DNA of 64,000 nucleotides from Bordetella parapertussis. GTDB lineage: Bacteria > Pseudomonadota > Gammaproteobacteria > Burkholderiales > Casimicrobiaceae. Positions within the stretch are counted from its first letter, which is position 1; each line of letters starts with the position of its first letter. Below the pieces are notes generated by a model. It did not search any database. It was not told the DNA's origin and was given only the letters and a program-made list of their open reading frames with translations. Shown here in pieces: positions 16,235 through 24,611 of this stretch. The stretch lies in the NCBI GenBank assembly GCA_943331295.2, contig CALQLA020000007.1:1-64000 (forward strand), written 5' to 3'. Position numbers and translations under genes: made by a program.

Positions 16235-17479
16235 TCAGATCACTCCTGCCGCGACCAGCGCGGCGAATTCCGTCTCGGACACGCCGAGCAGGTCGATGAA
16301 GATCGCGCGGTTGTCGGCGCCGAGCTCGTTGCCCGAGTGGCGCACCTCGCCCGGCGTCTCCTGGAACTTCGGCACGACGCCCTGCATCCGCACGTGGCCG
16401 AAATCGCGGTCGGGCACCGACACGATGTTCTCCCGCGCGAGATAGTGCGGATCCTTCACGATGTCGGCGATGTCGAGCACCGGTCCCGCGACCACCTCGG
16501 CCTCCTCGAACAGCGTCATGATGTCGTCGCAGTCGCGGGTGACGAACCACGCGGCGATCATCTCGTCGAGCGCGACGTCGTTCGTGCAGCGCGAAGCGTT
16601 GTCGGCGAAGCGCGGGTCGTCGACCAGCTGCGGCATGTCCATCGCGGCGGCGAGCCGCTCGAACGTGCGCTGCGAGCTGGCCGAGATGCCGATCCAGCGG
16701 CCGTCCTTCGTCGCGTAGGTGTTGCGCGGCGAGTCCTCGGCGAGCCGGTTGCCCTGCCGCACCTTGACGATGCCGAGCTGGTCGAAGCCGATCACCTGCG
16801 ACTCGACCAGCCGGAACAGCGGCTCGTAGAGGCTGACGTCGATCTCCTGGCCGCGCCCGTCGCCGTGATCGCGCTTGTAGATCGCGAACATCGCCGACAT
16901 CGCGGCGAACGTGGATGCGACCGAGTCGGCCATCGGGAAGCCCGGCAGCGTCGGCGGCCGGTCGGGGAAGCCGGTGAACGAGGGGATGCCGGAGAACGCT
17001 TCCGCGATCGTGCCGTAGCCGCCGCGCTTCGCGTACGGGCCGGTCTGCCCGAAGCCGGAGACGCGGACCATCACGAGTTTCGGGTTGATCTTCGCGAGCT
17101 CGGCGTAGGAGAGCCCCCAGCGCTCGAACGTGCCGGGGCGATAGTTCTCGATCAGGATGTCGGCGGTGCGCACCAGCTCGCGGAAGAGTTCCTGCCCGCG
17201 CGGCTTCGACAGCGTCAGCGTGATGAGGCGCTTGTTGCGGCCGATCACCTTCCACCACAAGGACCGGCCGTCCTTCATCGGCGTCCAGTGCCGCATCGAG
17301 TCGCCGACGCCCGGCAGCTCGACCTTGATCACGTCGGCGCCGAAGTCGGCGAGCTGCGTGGCGGCGAGCGGCCCGGCGATCATGTTGCCGGCGTCGATCA
17401 CGCGCATGCCGACGAGGGGGCCCTTGCGCGGCGGAGTGGCGGTGGGCGCGTGGGAAGGCGACGGGGAGTCGGCGTTCAT
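16235..17479 (-). CDS. CaiB/BaiF (class III) CoA-transferase
   Basis: This 414-residue enzyme moves CoA between carboxylic acids. It shows the N-terminal Rossmann-like region RVIDAGNMIAGPLAATQLADFGADVIK, the family segment RVSGFGQTGPYAKRGG, and the probable catalytic aspartate in FPMADSVAS. It heads the minus-strand operon with the thiolase-like and DUF35 genes, so it probably activates the acid that they process. No Shine-Dalgarno sequence is visible before ATG 17479 (the upstream strand reads CCCTCCCCCGG). Confidence 0.92.
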   Translation of the reverse strand: MNADSPSPSHAPTATPPRKGPLVGMRVIDAGNMIAGPLAATQLADFGADVIKVELPGVGDSMRHWTPMKDGRSLWWKVIGRNKRLITLTLSKPRGQELFRELVRTADILIENYRPGTFERWGLSYAELAKINPKLVMVRVSGFGQTGPYAKRGGYGTIAEAFSGIPSFTGFPDRPPTLPGFPMADSVASTFAAMSAMFAIYKRDHGDGRGQEIDVSLYEPLFRLVESQVIGFDQLGIVKVRQGNRLAEDSPRNTYATKDGRWIGISASSQRTFERLAAAMDMPQLVDDPRFADNASRCTNDVALDEMIAAWFVTRDCDDIMTLFEEAEVVAGPVLDIADIVKDPHYLARENIVSVPDRDFGHVRMQGVVPKFQETPGEVRHSGNELGADNRAIFIDLLGVSETEFAALVAAGVI

Positions 17480-17573
17480 GGAATCCGGGGGAGGGTGGGG
17501 TGGCGGGAGATTTTTTTGGACTTCCGGGAAATGGAATTTTTCTGTTCATTTTTAATTTATTATTTGTGCAGAA
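17480..17573. promoter_or_regulatory. AT-rich divergent promoter with IclR-box-like dyad
   Basis: This 94-nt gap separates the CaiB operon from the iclR/tauD/ABC operon and is markedly AT-rich against its surroundings. A dyad AAAT-GGA-ATTT lies at 17529-17539, and TTCC-G-GGAA lies at 17522-17530, giving overlapping symmetric sites. Neither flanking ATG has a clear Shine-Dalgarno sequence, so the leaders may be very short. The adjacent IclR protein is the likely binder. Confidence 0.55.
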
Positions 17574-18383
17574 ATGAATGCCAGTCAAGTTATTCCTCTG
17601 CAGTTCACTTCCGCGCCGCAGGAGGCCGCGAAGGAACTGCCATTCGACCGCGCGCTGGCGGTGCTCGACGTCGTCACGTCGGCTGCGCGCCCGTTGTCGG
17701 TGACCGACATCGCCGGCGAATGCGGGCTGCCCGTGCCCACCGTGCATCGGCTGGTCGCGCAGCTCGAGCGGCGCGCGCTGGTCAAGCGCGTGATCGGCTC
17801 GAAGAAGTTCGTCGTCGGCTTCGGGCTCGTGCGCCTGGGGCAGGCGGCCATCGAGTCGGCGATGAAAAGCGACCGGCCGCACCAGATCCTCGTCGCGTTC
17901 GCCGACGAGATCGGCGAGCACTGCCAGATCGGGCTGCGTACCGACAACGCCGTGCTCTACGTCGACACGGCGCAGGCGCTGCGTTCGAAGGGCCTGCACT
18001 TCGAGGCCGGCCGGCGCGCGCCGCTGCACGCGACGTCGATCGGCAAGCTGTTCCTGGGCGAGTTGGGCGAAGCCGAACTCGACTGGTGGCTTGCGCACAC
18101 CCCGCTCGAGTCCATCGCGCCGCGCACCATCGTCTCGTCGGCGTCGCTGCGCACGGTGGTGCGCAAGGCCAGGACTGACGGCTGGGCGACCAGCAACGAG
18201 GAGGTCGCGGCCGGCGTCGTCGGCTGCGCCGTGCCGATCCGGGACTTCGACGGCCGGATGCTGGCGGGGCTCGGACTCTCGACGCCGAATGCCCGGGTCG
18301 CGTTCGAGGCGCTGTCCCGCTATCGACCCGCGATGGAGTCCACGGCGGCAGCGATCGCCGCGGCGCTCCTCGCGGAGAACTGA
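17574..18383 (+). CDS. IclR-family transcriptional regulator
   Basis: This 269-residue regulator has a winged helix-turn-helix at about residues 25-85 (LSVTDIAGECGLPVPTVHRL) and the IclR effector domain beyond, with the signature GVVGCAVPIRDFDGRMLAGLG near residue 215. It probably autoregulates and controls the divergent CaiB operon. The next gene (tauD-like) starts 22 nt after its stop, so it is probably in one transcript with the dioxygenase and ABC transporter. Confidence 0.92.
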   Translation: MNASQVIPLQFTSAPQEAAKELPFDRALAVLDVVTSAARPLSVTDIAGECGLPVPTVHRLVAQLERRALVKRVIGSKKFVVGFGLVRLGQAAIESAMKSDRPHQILVAFADEIGEHCQIGLRTDNAVLYVDTAQALRSKGLHFEAGRRAPLHATSIGKLFLGELGEAELDWWLAHTPLESIAPRTIVSSASLRTVVRKARTDGWATSNEEVAAGVVGCAVPIRDFDGRMLAGLGLSTPNARVAFEALSRYRPAMESTAAAIAAALLAEN

Positions 18384-18405
18384 CTTCCAGCACGGAGAGG
18401 ATGCG

Positions 18406-19404
18406 ATGGCCCCCGAACGCACGCCGGCCCACCTGATCGACGACCCTGCCGTCTGGATGGCGAAGGATTTCCCGACGCCGCGCGCGTGGGTGCGCGCGCT
18501 GCCTCAGGAGAGCGTCGACGAGCTCATCGCGTGGACGCGGCGGGCGGCCGCGCGGGGAAAGACCTACGTCGACGTCGGCAAGGCGGATTTTCCGCTGCAG
18601 CGCAGCGCGCCGCTGCTGCGGCAGGTCTACGACGACCTCGAGAACGGCGCCGGCTTCTCGGTGATCGGCAACTTTCCCGTCGACAGCTTCAGCTATGACG
18701 AGGCGCTGATCGCCTACGCCGGACTGTCGGCGCATCTCGGCAAGCTCGTCGACCAGAGCTATGCGGGCGCGATGAGGGCCGACGTGAAGGACCTGGGCCT
18801 CGCCTACGGCAAGGATGTGCGCGGTTACCAGAGCAACGCGATGCTGCGCTTCCATACCGACGGCGCGATCTTCACCGGGCTCCTTTGCCTCGGCGAAGCC
18901 GCCGAGGGCGGGCTGTCGGTGCTGGCGAGTTCCGGCGCGCTGTCGAACGTCATCCTCGCCGAGCGGCCGGACCTCTACGCGCTCCTCGAGACGGGCTTCC
19001 ACCACCACCGCCGCGGCGAGCACGCGCCGGGCGAGAATCCGGTCTCCGCCGTGCCCATCCCGGTGTTCGCGTTCTACGACGGCCTGCTGCACTGCACCTA
19101 CGACCGCAACCAGTCGCTGTGGTCCGCGGACGAGGGTATCGTGTTCACGCCGCAGCAGATCGAGTCGATGGACTACCTCGACGCGCTGATGGCGAAGCCC
19201 GAATACCAGCTCCACATGCAGATGCGGAAGGGCGACATCCAGTTCCTCAACAACTTCACCGTCATGCACGCCCGCACCGAGTACCGCGACGGCCCCGGCA
19301 CGAAGCGGCACCTCGTGCGGTACTGGATCGACGCACCGGCCAGCAAGCGGCGCGGCCTCACCACGCGCGATCTGTACGTGCGCGAGAGCCGGCTCGCGGT
19401 CTGA
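18406..19404 (+). CDS. TauD/TfdA-like Fe(II)/2-oxoglutarate-dependent dioxygenase
   Basis: This 332-residue enzyme has the HxD...H iron triad: His150 and Asp152 in RFHTDG, and His288 in TVMHARTEY. Arg305 in HLVRYW binds 2-oxoglutarate. It should hydroxylate an organic acid or amino-acid-like compound, with oxidative decarboxylation of 2-oxoglutarate. Start ATG 18406 has GGAGAGG 6 nt upstream; another ATG at 18401 is out of frame. It lies between the IclR gene and an amino-acid-type ABC transporter, which suggests the imported compound is its substrate. Confidence 0.87.
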   Translation: MAPERTPAHLIDDPAVWMAKDFPTPRAWVRALPQESVDELIAWTRRAAARGKTYVDVGKADFPLQRSAPLLRQVYDDLENGAGFSVIGNFPVDSFSYDEALIAYAGLSAHLGKLVDQSYAGAMRADVKDLGLAYGKDVRGYQSNAMLRFHTDGAIFTGLLCLGEAAEGGLSVLASSGALSNVILAERPDLYALLETGFHHHRRGEHAPGENPVSAVPIPVFAFYDGLLHCTYDRNQSLWSADEGIVFTPQQIESMDYLDALMAKPEYQLHMQMRKGDIQFLNNFTVMHARTEYRDGPGTKRHLVRYWIDAPASKRRGLTTRDLYVRESRLAV

Positions 19405-19498
19405 CGCCGCTGCGTGCTCGGGCGGCGGGGCGGGAAGCAGTGGCAGTCGCAGCAGCAGCAGAAGGTCAATCCAGGCTCACAACCACGATGAGGGAATC

Positions 19499-20344
19499 AT
19501 GATCAGAAAATTGTTGGGATTGCTCGCGGTCGCCGGCTTTCTGTCCACGGGCGCGGCGCTTGCACAGGCGCCGGCTGCCGGCGCCGAGAAATCACGCCTC
19601 GACGAAGTGATGCAGCGGGGCAAGGTGATCGTCGGCGTCACGTCCGAGGCGCCGCCGTTCGGCTTCATCGACGAGAAGGGCGAGCTCGTGGGCTTCGACA
19701 TCGACATCGCCAAGCTGATCGCGAAGTACCTGTTCGGCAAGGACGAGTCGCCGACACGGATCGAGTTCGTGAAGCAGGGCTTCGCCGCGCGCTGGCCCAA
19801 CGTCGAGTCGGGCGCCGTCGACTTCGGCATCCAGGTGACGACGATCCTGCCCGACCGCGTGCTGCGCGTCGGCTTCACCCGCCCGTACATCGACAGCGGC
19901 ATCGTGCTGGTCGTCCGCAAGAACTCCCCGTTCAAGCAGCTGAAGGACCTGAACGACGCGAAGTACACCACCGCCGTGCTGACCAACCCGCAGCAGGCCG
20001 AGCGGGCGAAGCTGCACTTCCCGAAGGCGAAGGTGGTGGTGTTCGACTCGGTTGCCGCCGAGTTCACGGCGGTCAAGACCAACCGCGCCGACGCCGCGCA
20101 GCTCGACACCCCGGTCGCCAAGTGGTACGTGAAGCAGAATCCCGACATGCGCATCCTCGAGGAAGCGATGATGCCGCCGACCAACAACGCGATCTTCCTC
20201 AAGCTGGGCGACTTCAAGTGGTGGCAGGTGCTGGACACGCTGGTCGGCGAGATGACCGGCGGCAGCCTGTACCCCGAGTACGCGGCCATCTACGAGAAGT
20301 GGTTCGGGTCGAAGCCGCTGCACGGCAAGTACTACGTCAAGTAA
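19499..20344 (+). CDS. Polar amino-acid ABC transporter substrate-binding protein (SBP family 3)
   Basis: This 281-residue periplasmic receptor has a Sec signal peptide (residues 1-23, cleavage after AALAQA). Family motifs are VIVGVTSEAPPFGFIDEKGELVGFDIDIA at 42-70 and AVDFGIQVTTILPDR, where SBP3 proteins contact the amino-acid backbone. The lobe-crossing segment KYTTAVLTNPQQAER is also present. The permeases and ATPase follow in order. The ligand is probably an amino acid or polar amine related to the TauD substrate. Confidence 0.9.
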   Translation: MIRKLLGLLAVAGFLSTGAALAQAPAAGAEKSRLDEVMQRGKVIVGVTSEAPPFGFIDEKGELVGFDIDIAKLIAKYLFGKDESPTRIEFVKQGFAARWPNVESGAVDFGIQVTTILPDRVLRVGFTRPYIDSGIVLVVRKNSPFKQLKDLNDAKYTTAVLTNPQQAERAKLHFPKAKVVVFDSVAAEFTAVKTNRADAAQLDTPVAKWYVKQNPDMRILEEAMMPPTNNAIFLKLGDFKWWQVLDTLVGEMTGGSLYPEYAAIYEKWFGSKPLHGKYYVK

Positions 20345-20377
20345 CACCGATCCACGGCAAACGGTCGGGCGCGCCTC

Positions 20378-21049
20378 GTGACGGACTTCCTCCTGATGAA
20401 GCTGCGCCTGATCGGCAGCCTGTACCCGCTGTTCTTCGACGCGCTCGAGGTCACCGTTGGCATCGCGGCGCTCGCGCTGCCGCTGGCGGTGGCGCTGGGC
20501 CTGCTGCTGGCGGCGGTGCGGTGGCTGGGGCCGCGGTGGCTGTCCGCGGCGCTGGGCGCGTGGATCGAGTTCCTGCGCAACACGCCGCTGCTGCTGCAGA
20601 TGTTCATGTTCTACTTCGGCGTCTCCCAGCTCGGCTGGCGGCTCGACGGCTTCTGGTGCGGCGTCGCCGCGATCGCCATCCAGCACTCGGCGTTCCTCGC
20701 CGAGACCTTCCGCGGCTCGATCGAGTCGATCACCCGTCGCCAGTGGGAGGCCACGCGCGCGCTGGGCATCCGCGACCGGGCGGCGCTCTGGCACATCATC
20801 CTGCCGCAGGCCGCGATCAAGGTCGCCGCCCCGATCGGCAACCAGCTCATCATTCTGGTCAAGGACACGTCGCTCGTCTCCGGCATCGCGGTGCTCGACC
20901 TCACGCTGACCGGCAAGATCATCATGGAGCGCAACGCCGCGTCGTTCGAGGTGTTCATCGTCGTCGCGACGTACTACCTGGCGCTGACGGTGATCCTCGG
21001 CCTCCTCGTCCGCTTCGTCGAGACGCGCACGCGCGCGCGGATCGCCTGA
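20378..21049 (+). CDS. Amino-acid ABC transporter permease (HisM/GlnP family), first subunit
   Basis: This 223-residue membrane protein has about five transmembrane segments and the permease motif EFLRNTPLLLQMFMFYFG at 62-79. The cytoplasmic EAA loop reads QWEATRALGIRDRAALWHIILPQA. It pairs with the next permease as a heterodimer. GTG 20378 opens the gene 33 nt after the receptor stop, and its stop codon overlaps the start of the second permease. Confidence 0.9.
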   Translation: MTDFLLMKLRLIGSLYPLFFDALEVTVGIAALALPLAVALGLLLAAVRWLGPRWLSAALGAWIEFLRNTPLLLQMFMFYFGVSQLGWRLDGFWCGVAAIAIQHSAFLAETFRGSIESITRRQWEATRALGIRDRAALWHIILPQAAIKVAAPIGNQLIILVKDTSLVSGIAVLDLTLTGKIIMERNAASFEVFIVVATYYLALTVILGLLVRFVETRTRARIA

Positions 21050-21693
21050 TGGACGTCCTGATCCAGAACCTGCCGTACCTGATGAAGGGCGCCGTCCAGA
21101 CGGTCTGGATGGCCGCGATCGCCGTCTTCTTCGGCACGCTGCTGGGACTCGTGCTCGGCTTCGCCGCCGTGTCGCGGTTCCGGGCAGTGCGCTGGCTGAT
21201 CGACGCCTACGTGTTCCTGCTGCGCGGCATCCCGGTCCTCGTGCTGATGTTCATCACCTACTACGCATTCCCGGCGATGGGCTACCGGATCTCGAGCTAC
21301 GCGGCGGTCACGATCGCGCTGATCGCGTATGCCGGCGCGTTCTACACCGACATCGTCCGCGGCGCGCTGCTGGCGGTGCCGCGCGGGCAGATCGAGGCCG
21401 GGAAGAGCCTCGGCCTCCGCCGCAAGTGGATCGTGCTGGACATCCTGCTGCCGCAGACGATCCGGCCGTCGATCCCGCCGTGGCTCAACACGTCGATCGT
21501 GATGGTGAAGAGCACGTCCTACGCGTCGATCGTCGGCGCGTGGGAGCTCACCTACGCGTCGAAGGAGATCGTCGAGCGCACGCTCGACACGTTCGAGATC
21601 TTCGGCGCCGTGATGGTGTTCTACTTCATCATCTGCTATCCGCTCTCGCTCGCGGCGCGCCGCCTCGAGAAGAAAGCCGCAGTGGTCAACTAA
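21049..21693 (+). CDS. Amino-acid ABC transporter permease, second subunit
   Basis: This 214-residue membrane protein has hydrophobic segments at about 15-38, 52-75, 82-105 and 180-205. It contains the family motif YVFLLRGIPVLVLMFITYY and the EAA loop IEAGKSLGLRRKWIVLDILLPQ. Start ATG 21049 overlaps the upstream TGA (TGATG), which defines the start and implies coupled synthesis of the two permeases. The translated frame continues further upstream without domain content, so I did not extend it. Confidence 0.9.
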   Translation: MDVLIQNLPYLMKGAVQTVWMAAIAVFFGTLLGLVLGFAAVSRFRAVRWLIDAYVFLLRGIPVLVLMFITYYAFPAMGYRISSYAAVTIALIAYAGAFYTDIVRGALLAVPRGQIEAGKSLGLRRKWIVLDILLPQTIRPSIPPWLNTSIVMVKSTSYASIVGAWELTYASKEIVERTLDTFEIFGAVMVFYFIICYPLSLAARRLEKKAAVVN

Positions 21694-21704
21694 CGGGAAA
21701 CGCC

Positions 21705-22484
21705 ATGCCCGCAATGATCGAAGTCCGCGATGTCCACAAGAGCTTCGGGCCGCTCGAGGTGCTGAAGGGCGTCTCGTTCGACGTCGCGCAGGGGGAGGTG
21801 GCCGTCATCGTCGGCGCCAGCGGGTCGGGCAAGTCGACGATCCTGCGCTGCATCAACTTCCTCGAAGATTTTCAGAGCGGGACGATCACCGTCAGCGGCG
21901 AGGCCGTCGGCTACGACGTCGACGCATCCGGACGGCGCCGGCCGCAGGACGAGAAGACCGTCGCGCTGCACCGGCAGCACGTGGGCATGGTGTTCCAGAG
22001 CTTCAACCTGTTCCCGCACAAGACCGTCGTCGAGAACGTGATGACGGGCCCGGTCCGCGCCAAGGGGATGCCGAAGGCGGCGGCGCGCGAGATCGCCGAG
22101 GCGCTGCTCGCCAAGGTGGGGCTGTCGGAGAAGCTCGACGCGCTGCCCGCGAACCTGTCGGGCGGCCAGCAGCAGCGCGTCGCCATCGCGCGCGCGCTCG
22201 CGATGCAGCCCGCGGTGATGCTGTTCGACGAGGTCACCTCGGCGCTCGACCCGGAGCTGGTCGGCGAGGTGCTGAAGGTGATCCGCGACCTCGCGCAGGA
22301 CGGGATGACGATGATCCTCGTCACGCACGAGATGCACTTCGCGCGCGACGTCGGCGACAAGCTGCTGTTCTTCGACGCCGGCACCATCGTCGAGCAGGGC
22401 CAGCCGCGCGCGGTGCTGGACAACCCCCAGAACGATCGCCTGAAGGCGTTCCTCCGCCGTTTCGCCGAAACGAACTACCTTTGA
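21705..22484 (+). CDS. Amino-acid ABC transporter ATP-binding protein
   Basis: This 259-residue ATPase powers the preceding permeases. The Walker A motif is GASGSGKST (residues about 36-44), the signature is LSGGQQQRVAIARAL, Walker B is VMLFDEVTSALD, and the switch histidine is in VTHEMHFA. I chose ATG 21705, 11 nt after the permease stop. Its 3-prime end overlaps the convergent racemase-like gene by 10 nt (22475-22484). Confidence 0.93.
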   Translation: MPAMIEVRDVHKSFGPLEVLKGVSFDVAQGEVAVIVGASGSGKSTILRCINFLEDFQSGTITVSGEAVGYDVDASGRRRPQDEKTVALHRQHVGMVFQSFNLFPHKTVVENVMTGPVRAKGMPKAAAREIAEALLAKVGLSEKLDALPANLSGGQQQRVAIARALAMQPAVMLFDEVTSALDPELVGEVLKVIRDLAQDGMTMILVTHEMHFARDVGDKLLFFDAGTIVEQGQPRAVLDNPQNDRLKAFLRRFAETNYL

Positions 22485-23599
22485 ACCGCGCCGCCTGCGT
22501 ACAGCCGCGGCATGCTGAGCGTCATCCGCGGCAGCAGCTCGATCATCGGCATCCGGTAGGCCGCGACCACCTCGTGCGCGTCGATCGCCTCGCTGCCCTG
22601 GCGGCCGAGGACCACCACCTCGTCGCCGGCGACGACGCCCGGGACGTCCGTGACGTCGATGATCGTGTGCTCGGTCGCGCGCATGCCGATGATCCGCGCG
22701 CGCTTGCCGCGGACCAGCACGGTGCCGCCTTCCGGCTGCCGGGGCAGGCCGTCCTTGAAGCCGAACGCGATCACCGCGGTCCGGAGCGATCCGGGCGCCG
22801 CCCGGTGCCGCGGATCGTCGACGGGAAAGTCGGCGGGGATCGTCTTCACCTGCAGCACGCGCGACTTGATCGCGCGGATGACCTGCCGGATGTCTGCCTT
22901 GCCGAGCCACGGCGACTCCATCATCCCGTACAGGATGCGGCCCGGGTTGACCGCGGTGAGGTTGAGCCCCGGGTAGCCCAGCAGCACGCGGCTGCTCGCC
23001 GCCATCAGCTCGAGGTTCTCCAAGCCGGCCGCCTTCGCCGTCGCGGCGGCGCGCTCGAACAGCGCGGCCTGCGGGGCGACGACGGCGGGGTCCTCGACGG
23101 CGGTGAGATGCGTGTACAGGCCGACCACGTGCAGGTTGGTGGCGCGCTTCAGCCGCGCGAACGCCTCCGGCCATTCGTCCGGCGTGAAGCCGAGCCGGCC
23201 GTAGCCGCAGTCGACCTCGACGTGCACGTCGACGCGGCGCCCGGTGCGCGCGAATGCGTCGAGGCCGTCGAAATCGTGGATGGTGGCGATGACGCCCATG
23301 TCCGCGACGGCGGCGGCGGCGTCGGGCGTCGTCGACGCATACAGCAGGATCGGCGCGTCGAGCCCGGCCGCGCGGATGCGCTGCGCGTCCTCGGGGTCGG
23401 ACACGGCGAACGCGTCGGCGCCGGCGGCGTGCATCACGCGCGCGGTTTCCTGCGTGCCGCAGCCGTAGGCGTTGTTCTTGCAGACGGCGTAGAAGCGCAC
23501 GCCCGGGGCCAGCATGGCGCGGATGGTGCTGACGTTGTGGTGGAGCGCGTCGAGGTCGATCTCGCACCACGCGGGACGCGCGGACGGGGGAAGGTTCAT
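22475..23599 (-). CDS. Alanine-racemase-fold PLP protein with altered active site
   Basis: This 374-residue fold-type III PLP protein retains the Schiff-base lysine Lys41 (AVCKNNAYGCG) and His164 (YTHLTAVED). Several other alanine-racemase residues are changed. The VRPGI segment reads VNPGR, the GYADG segment reads FGFKDG, the loop carrying the second catalytic base (VxYG) reads ADFPVDD, and the MDQ segment reads ATEHT. It is unlikely to be a standard alanine racemase. It lies convergent to the amino-acid ABC operon and divergent from the DapA-like gene, which suggests an amino-acid-related role such as a different racemase or a lyase. Start ATG 23599 begins MNLPPSARPAW. Confidence 0.8.
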   Translation of the reverse strand: MNLPPSARPAWCEIDLDALHHNVSTIRAMLAPGVRFYAVCKNNAYGCGTQETARVMHAAGADAFAVSDPEDAQRIRAAGLDAPILLYASTTPDAAAAVADMGVIATIHDFDGLDAFARTGRRVDVHVEVDCGYGRLGFTPDEWPEAFARLKRATNLHVVGLYTHLTAVEDPAVVAPQAALFERAAATAKAAGLENLELMAASSRVLLGYPGLNLTAVNPGRILYGMMESPWLGKADIRQVIRAIKSRVLQVKTIPADFPVDDPRHRAAPGSLRTAVIAFGFKDGLPRQPEGGTVLVRGKRARIIGMRATEHTIIDVTDVPGVVAGDEVVVLGRQGSEAIDAHEVVAAYRMPMIELLPRMTLSMPRLYAGGAVQR

Positions 23600-23693
23600 G
23601 GCTGATCCGATGTTGTTGGCGGCGATCGCCAGTATGAGGCGCGACCGATTTTCCGGTCGAGGCATTCTTTCATAAAACGGAATGAGGGCGCAG

Positions 23694-24611
23694 ATGAAAC
23701 CGATCGAAGGGGTGATAACAGCGCTGGTGACGGCGTTCGACCAGGACGGCGGGCTCGACCTTCCCGCGCTCCGGGCGAGCGTGCGGTTCCAGGTCGACAG
23801 CGGCGCGGCCGGGCTCTGCCCGCTGGGCGGCACCGGCGAGCCGCTGTCGATGACGGTCGACGAGCACAAGGCGGTGATCGACGCGGTGGTCGACGAGGCG
23901 GCGGGGCGGGTGCCGGTTGTCGTCGGCACGCTGCTCGGGAGCCAGGACGACATCATCGCCTGCGGCCGCCACGCGCGCGCTGCCGGTGCCGCTGCAGTGA
24001 TGGTGATCCCGCCGTACTTCATCATCGCAAAGCCTGCGCACATCCGCCGGCACTTCGAGACCATCGCCGACGCGGTCGACCTGCCGATGGTGCTGTTCCA
24101 CGGTCCGTCGCGCAGCGGCGTGCGGCTCGACGCCGACACGATCCTCGACCTGGTCACGGCGATCCCGCGTTTCGTCGCGATCAAGGAGACCTCCGGCGAT
24201 CTCGTCGTCGCCGCCGAACTGCTGCGCGGCGCGCCAGCCGGCTTCCGCGTGCTGCAGGGCTTCGACGAACTCGTGCTGCCGACGCTCTCGCTCGGCGGCC
24301 ACGGCGCGGTGCTGTCGCTGGGCTGCCTCGTGCCGGCGCTGTTCCGTCGGCTCGCCGACGCGTTCGCCGCCGGCGATCTCGCGACTGCGCGCGAGATCCA
24401 GCTCGCGATCCTGCCGCTGTGCCGCGCGATCTACGGCGAGCCCAATCCGGGGCCGCTGAAGCACGCGCTGGCGCTGGCCGGCCGATCGGCGGGCCCCACG
24501 CGGCGGCCGATCTACCCGTCGTCGGCGGCGACCTGCGACGCGCTCGCCCGCCTCGTCCCGCCGATCCTCGACGCCGAAGCGGCGGCGCGGCGTGCCCTCG
24601 CCGCGGCCTGA
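23694..24611 (+). CDS. Dihydrodipicolinate synthase/N-acetylneuraminate lyase family protein
   Basis: This 305-residue TIM-barrel protein keeps the Schiff-base lysine (Lys164, VAIKETSGD), so a class I aldol or retro-aldol reaction is likely. The catalytic tyrosine position of the family (YNxPSRTG) is Phe135 in LFHGPSRSG, and GTTGE reads GGTGE. It is therefore probably not DapA itself but a relative acting on another 2-oxo acid. I chose ATG 23694 because GAGGG lies 5 nt upstream; ATG 23682 would add four residues. Its end overlaps the dehydrogenase gene by 20 nt. Confidence 0.87.
   Translation: MKPIEGVITALVTAFDQDGGLDLPALRASVRFQVDSGAAGLCPLGGTGEPLSMTVDEHKAVIDAVVDEAAGRVPVVVGTLLGSQDDIIACGRHARAAGAAAVMVIPPYFIIAKPAHIRRHFETIADAVDLPMVLFHGPSRSGVRLDADTILDLVTAIPRFVAIKETSGDLVVAAELLRGAPAGFRVLQGFDELVLPTLSLGGHGAVLSLGCLVPALFRRLADAFAAGDLATAREIQLAILPLCRAIYGEPNPGPLKHALALAGRSAGPTRRPIYPSSAATCDALARLVPPILDAEAAARRALAAA

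Noticed and set aside
19441-19465. A run of GCAG/CAGCAG triplets upstream of the ABC receptor gene
   Set aside because: It is short and imperfect; too little for a repeat feature, and it is close to the untranslated leader of the receptor gene.
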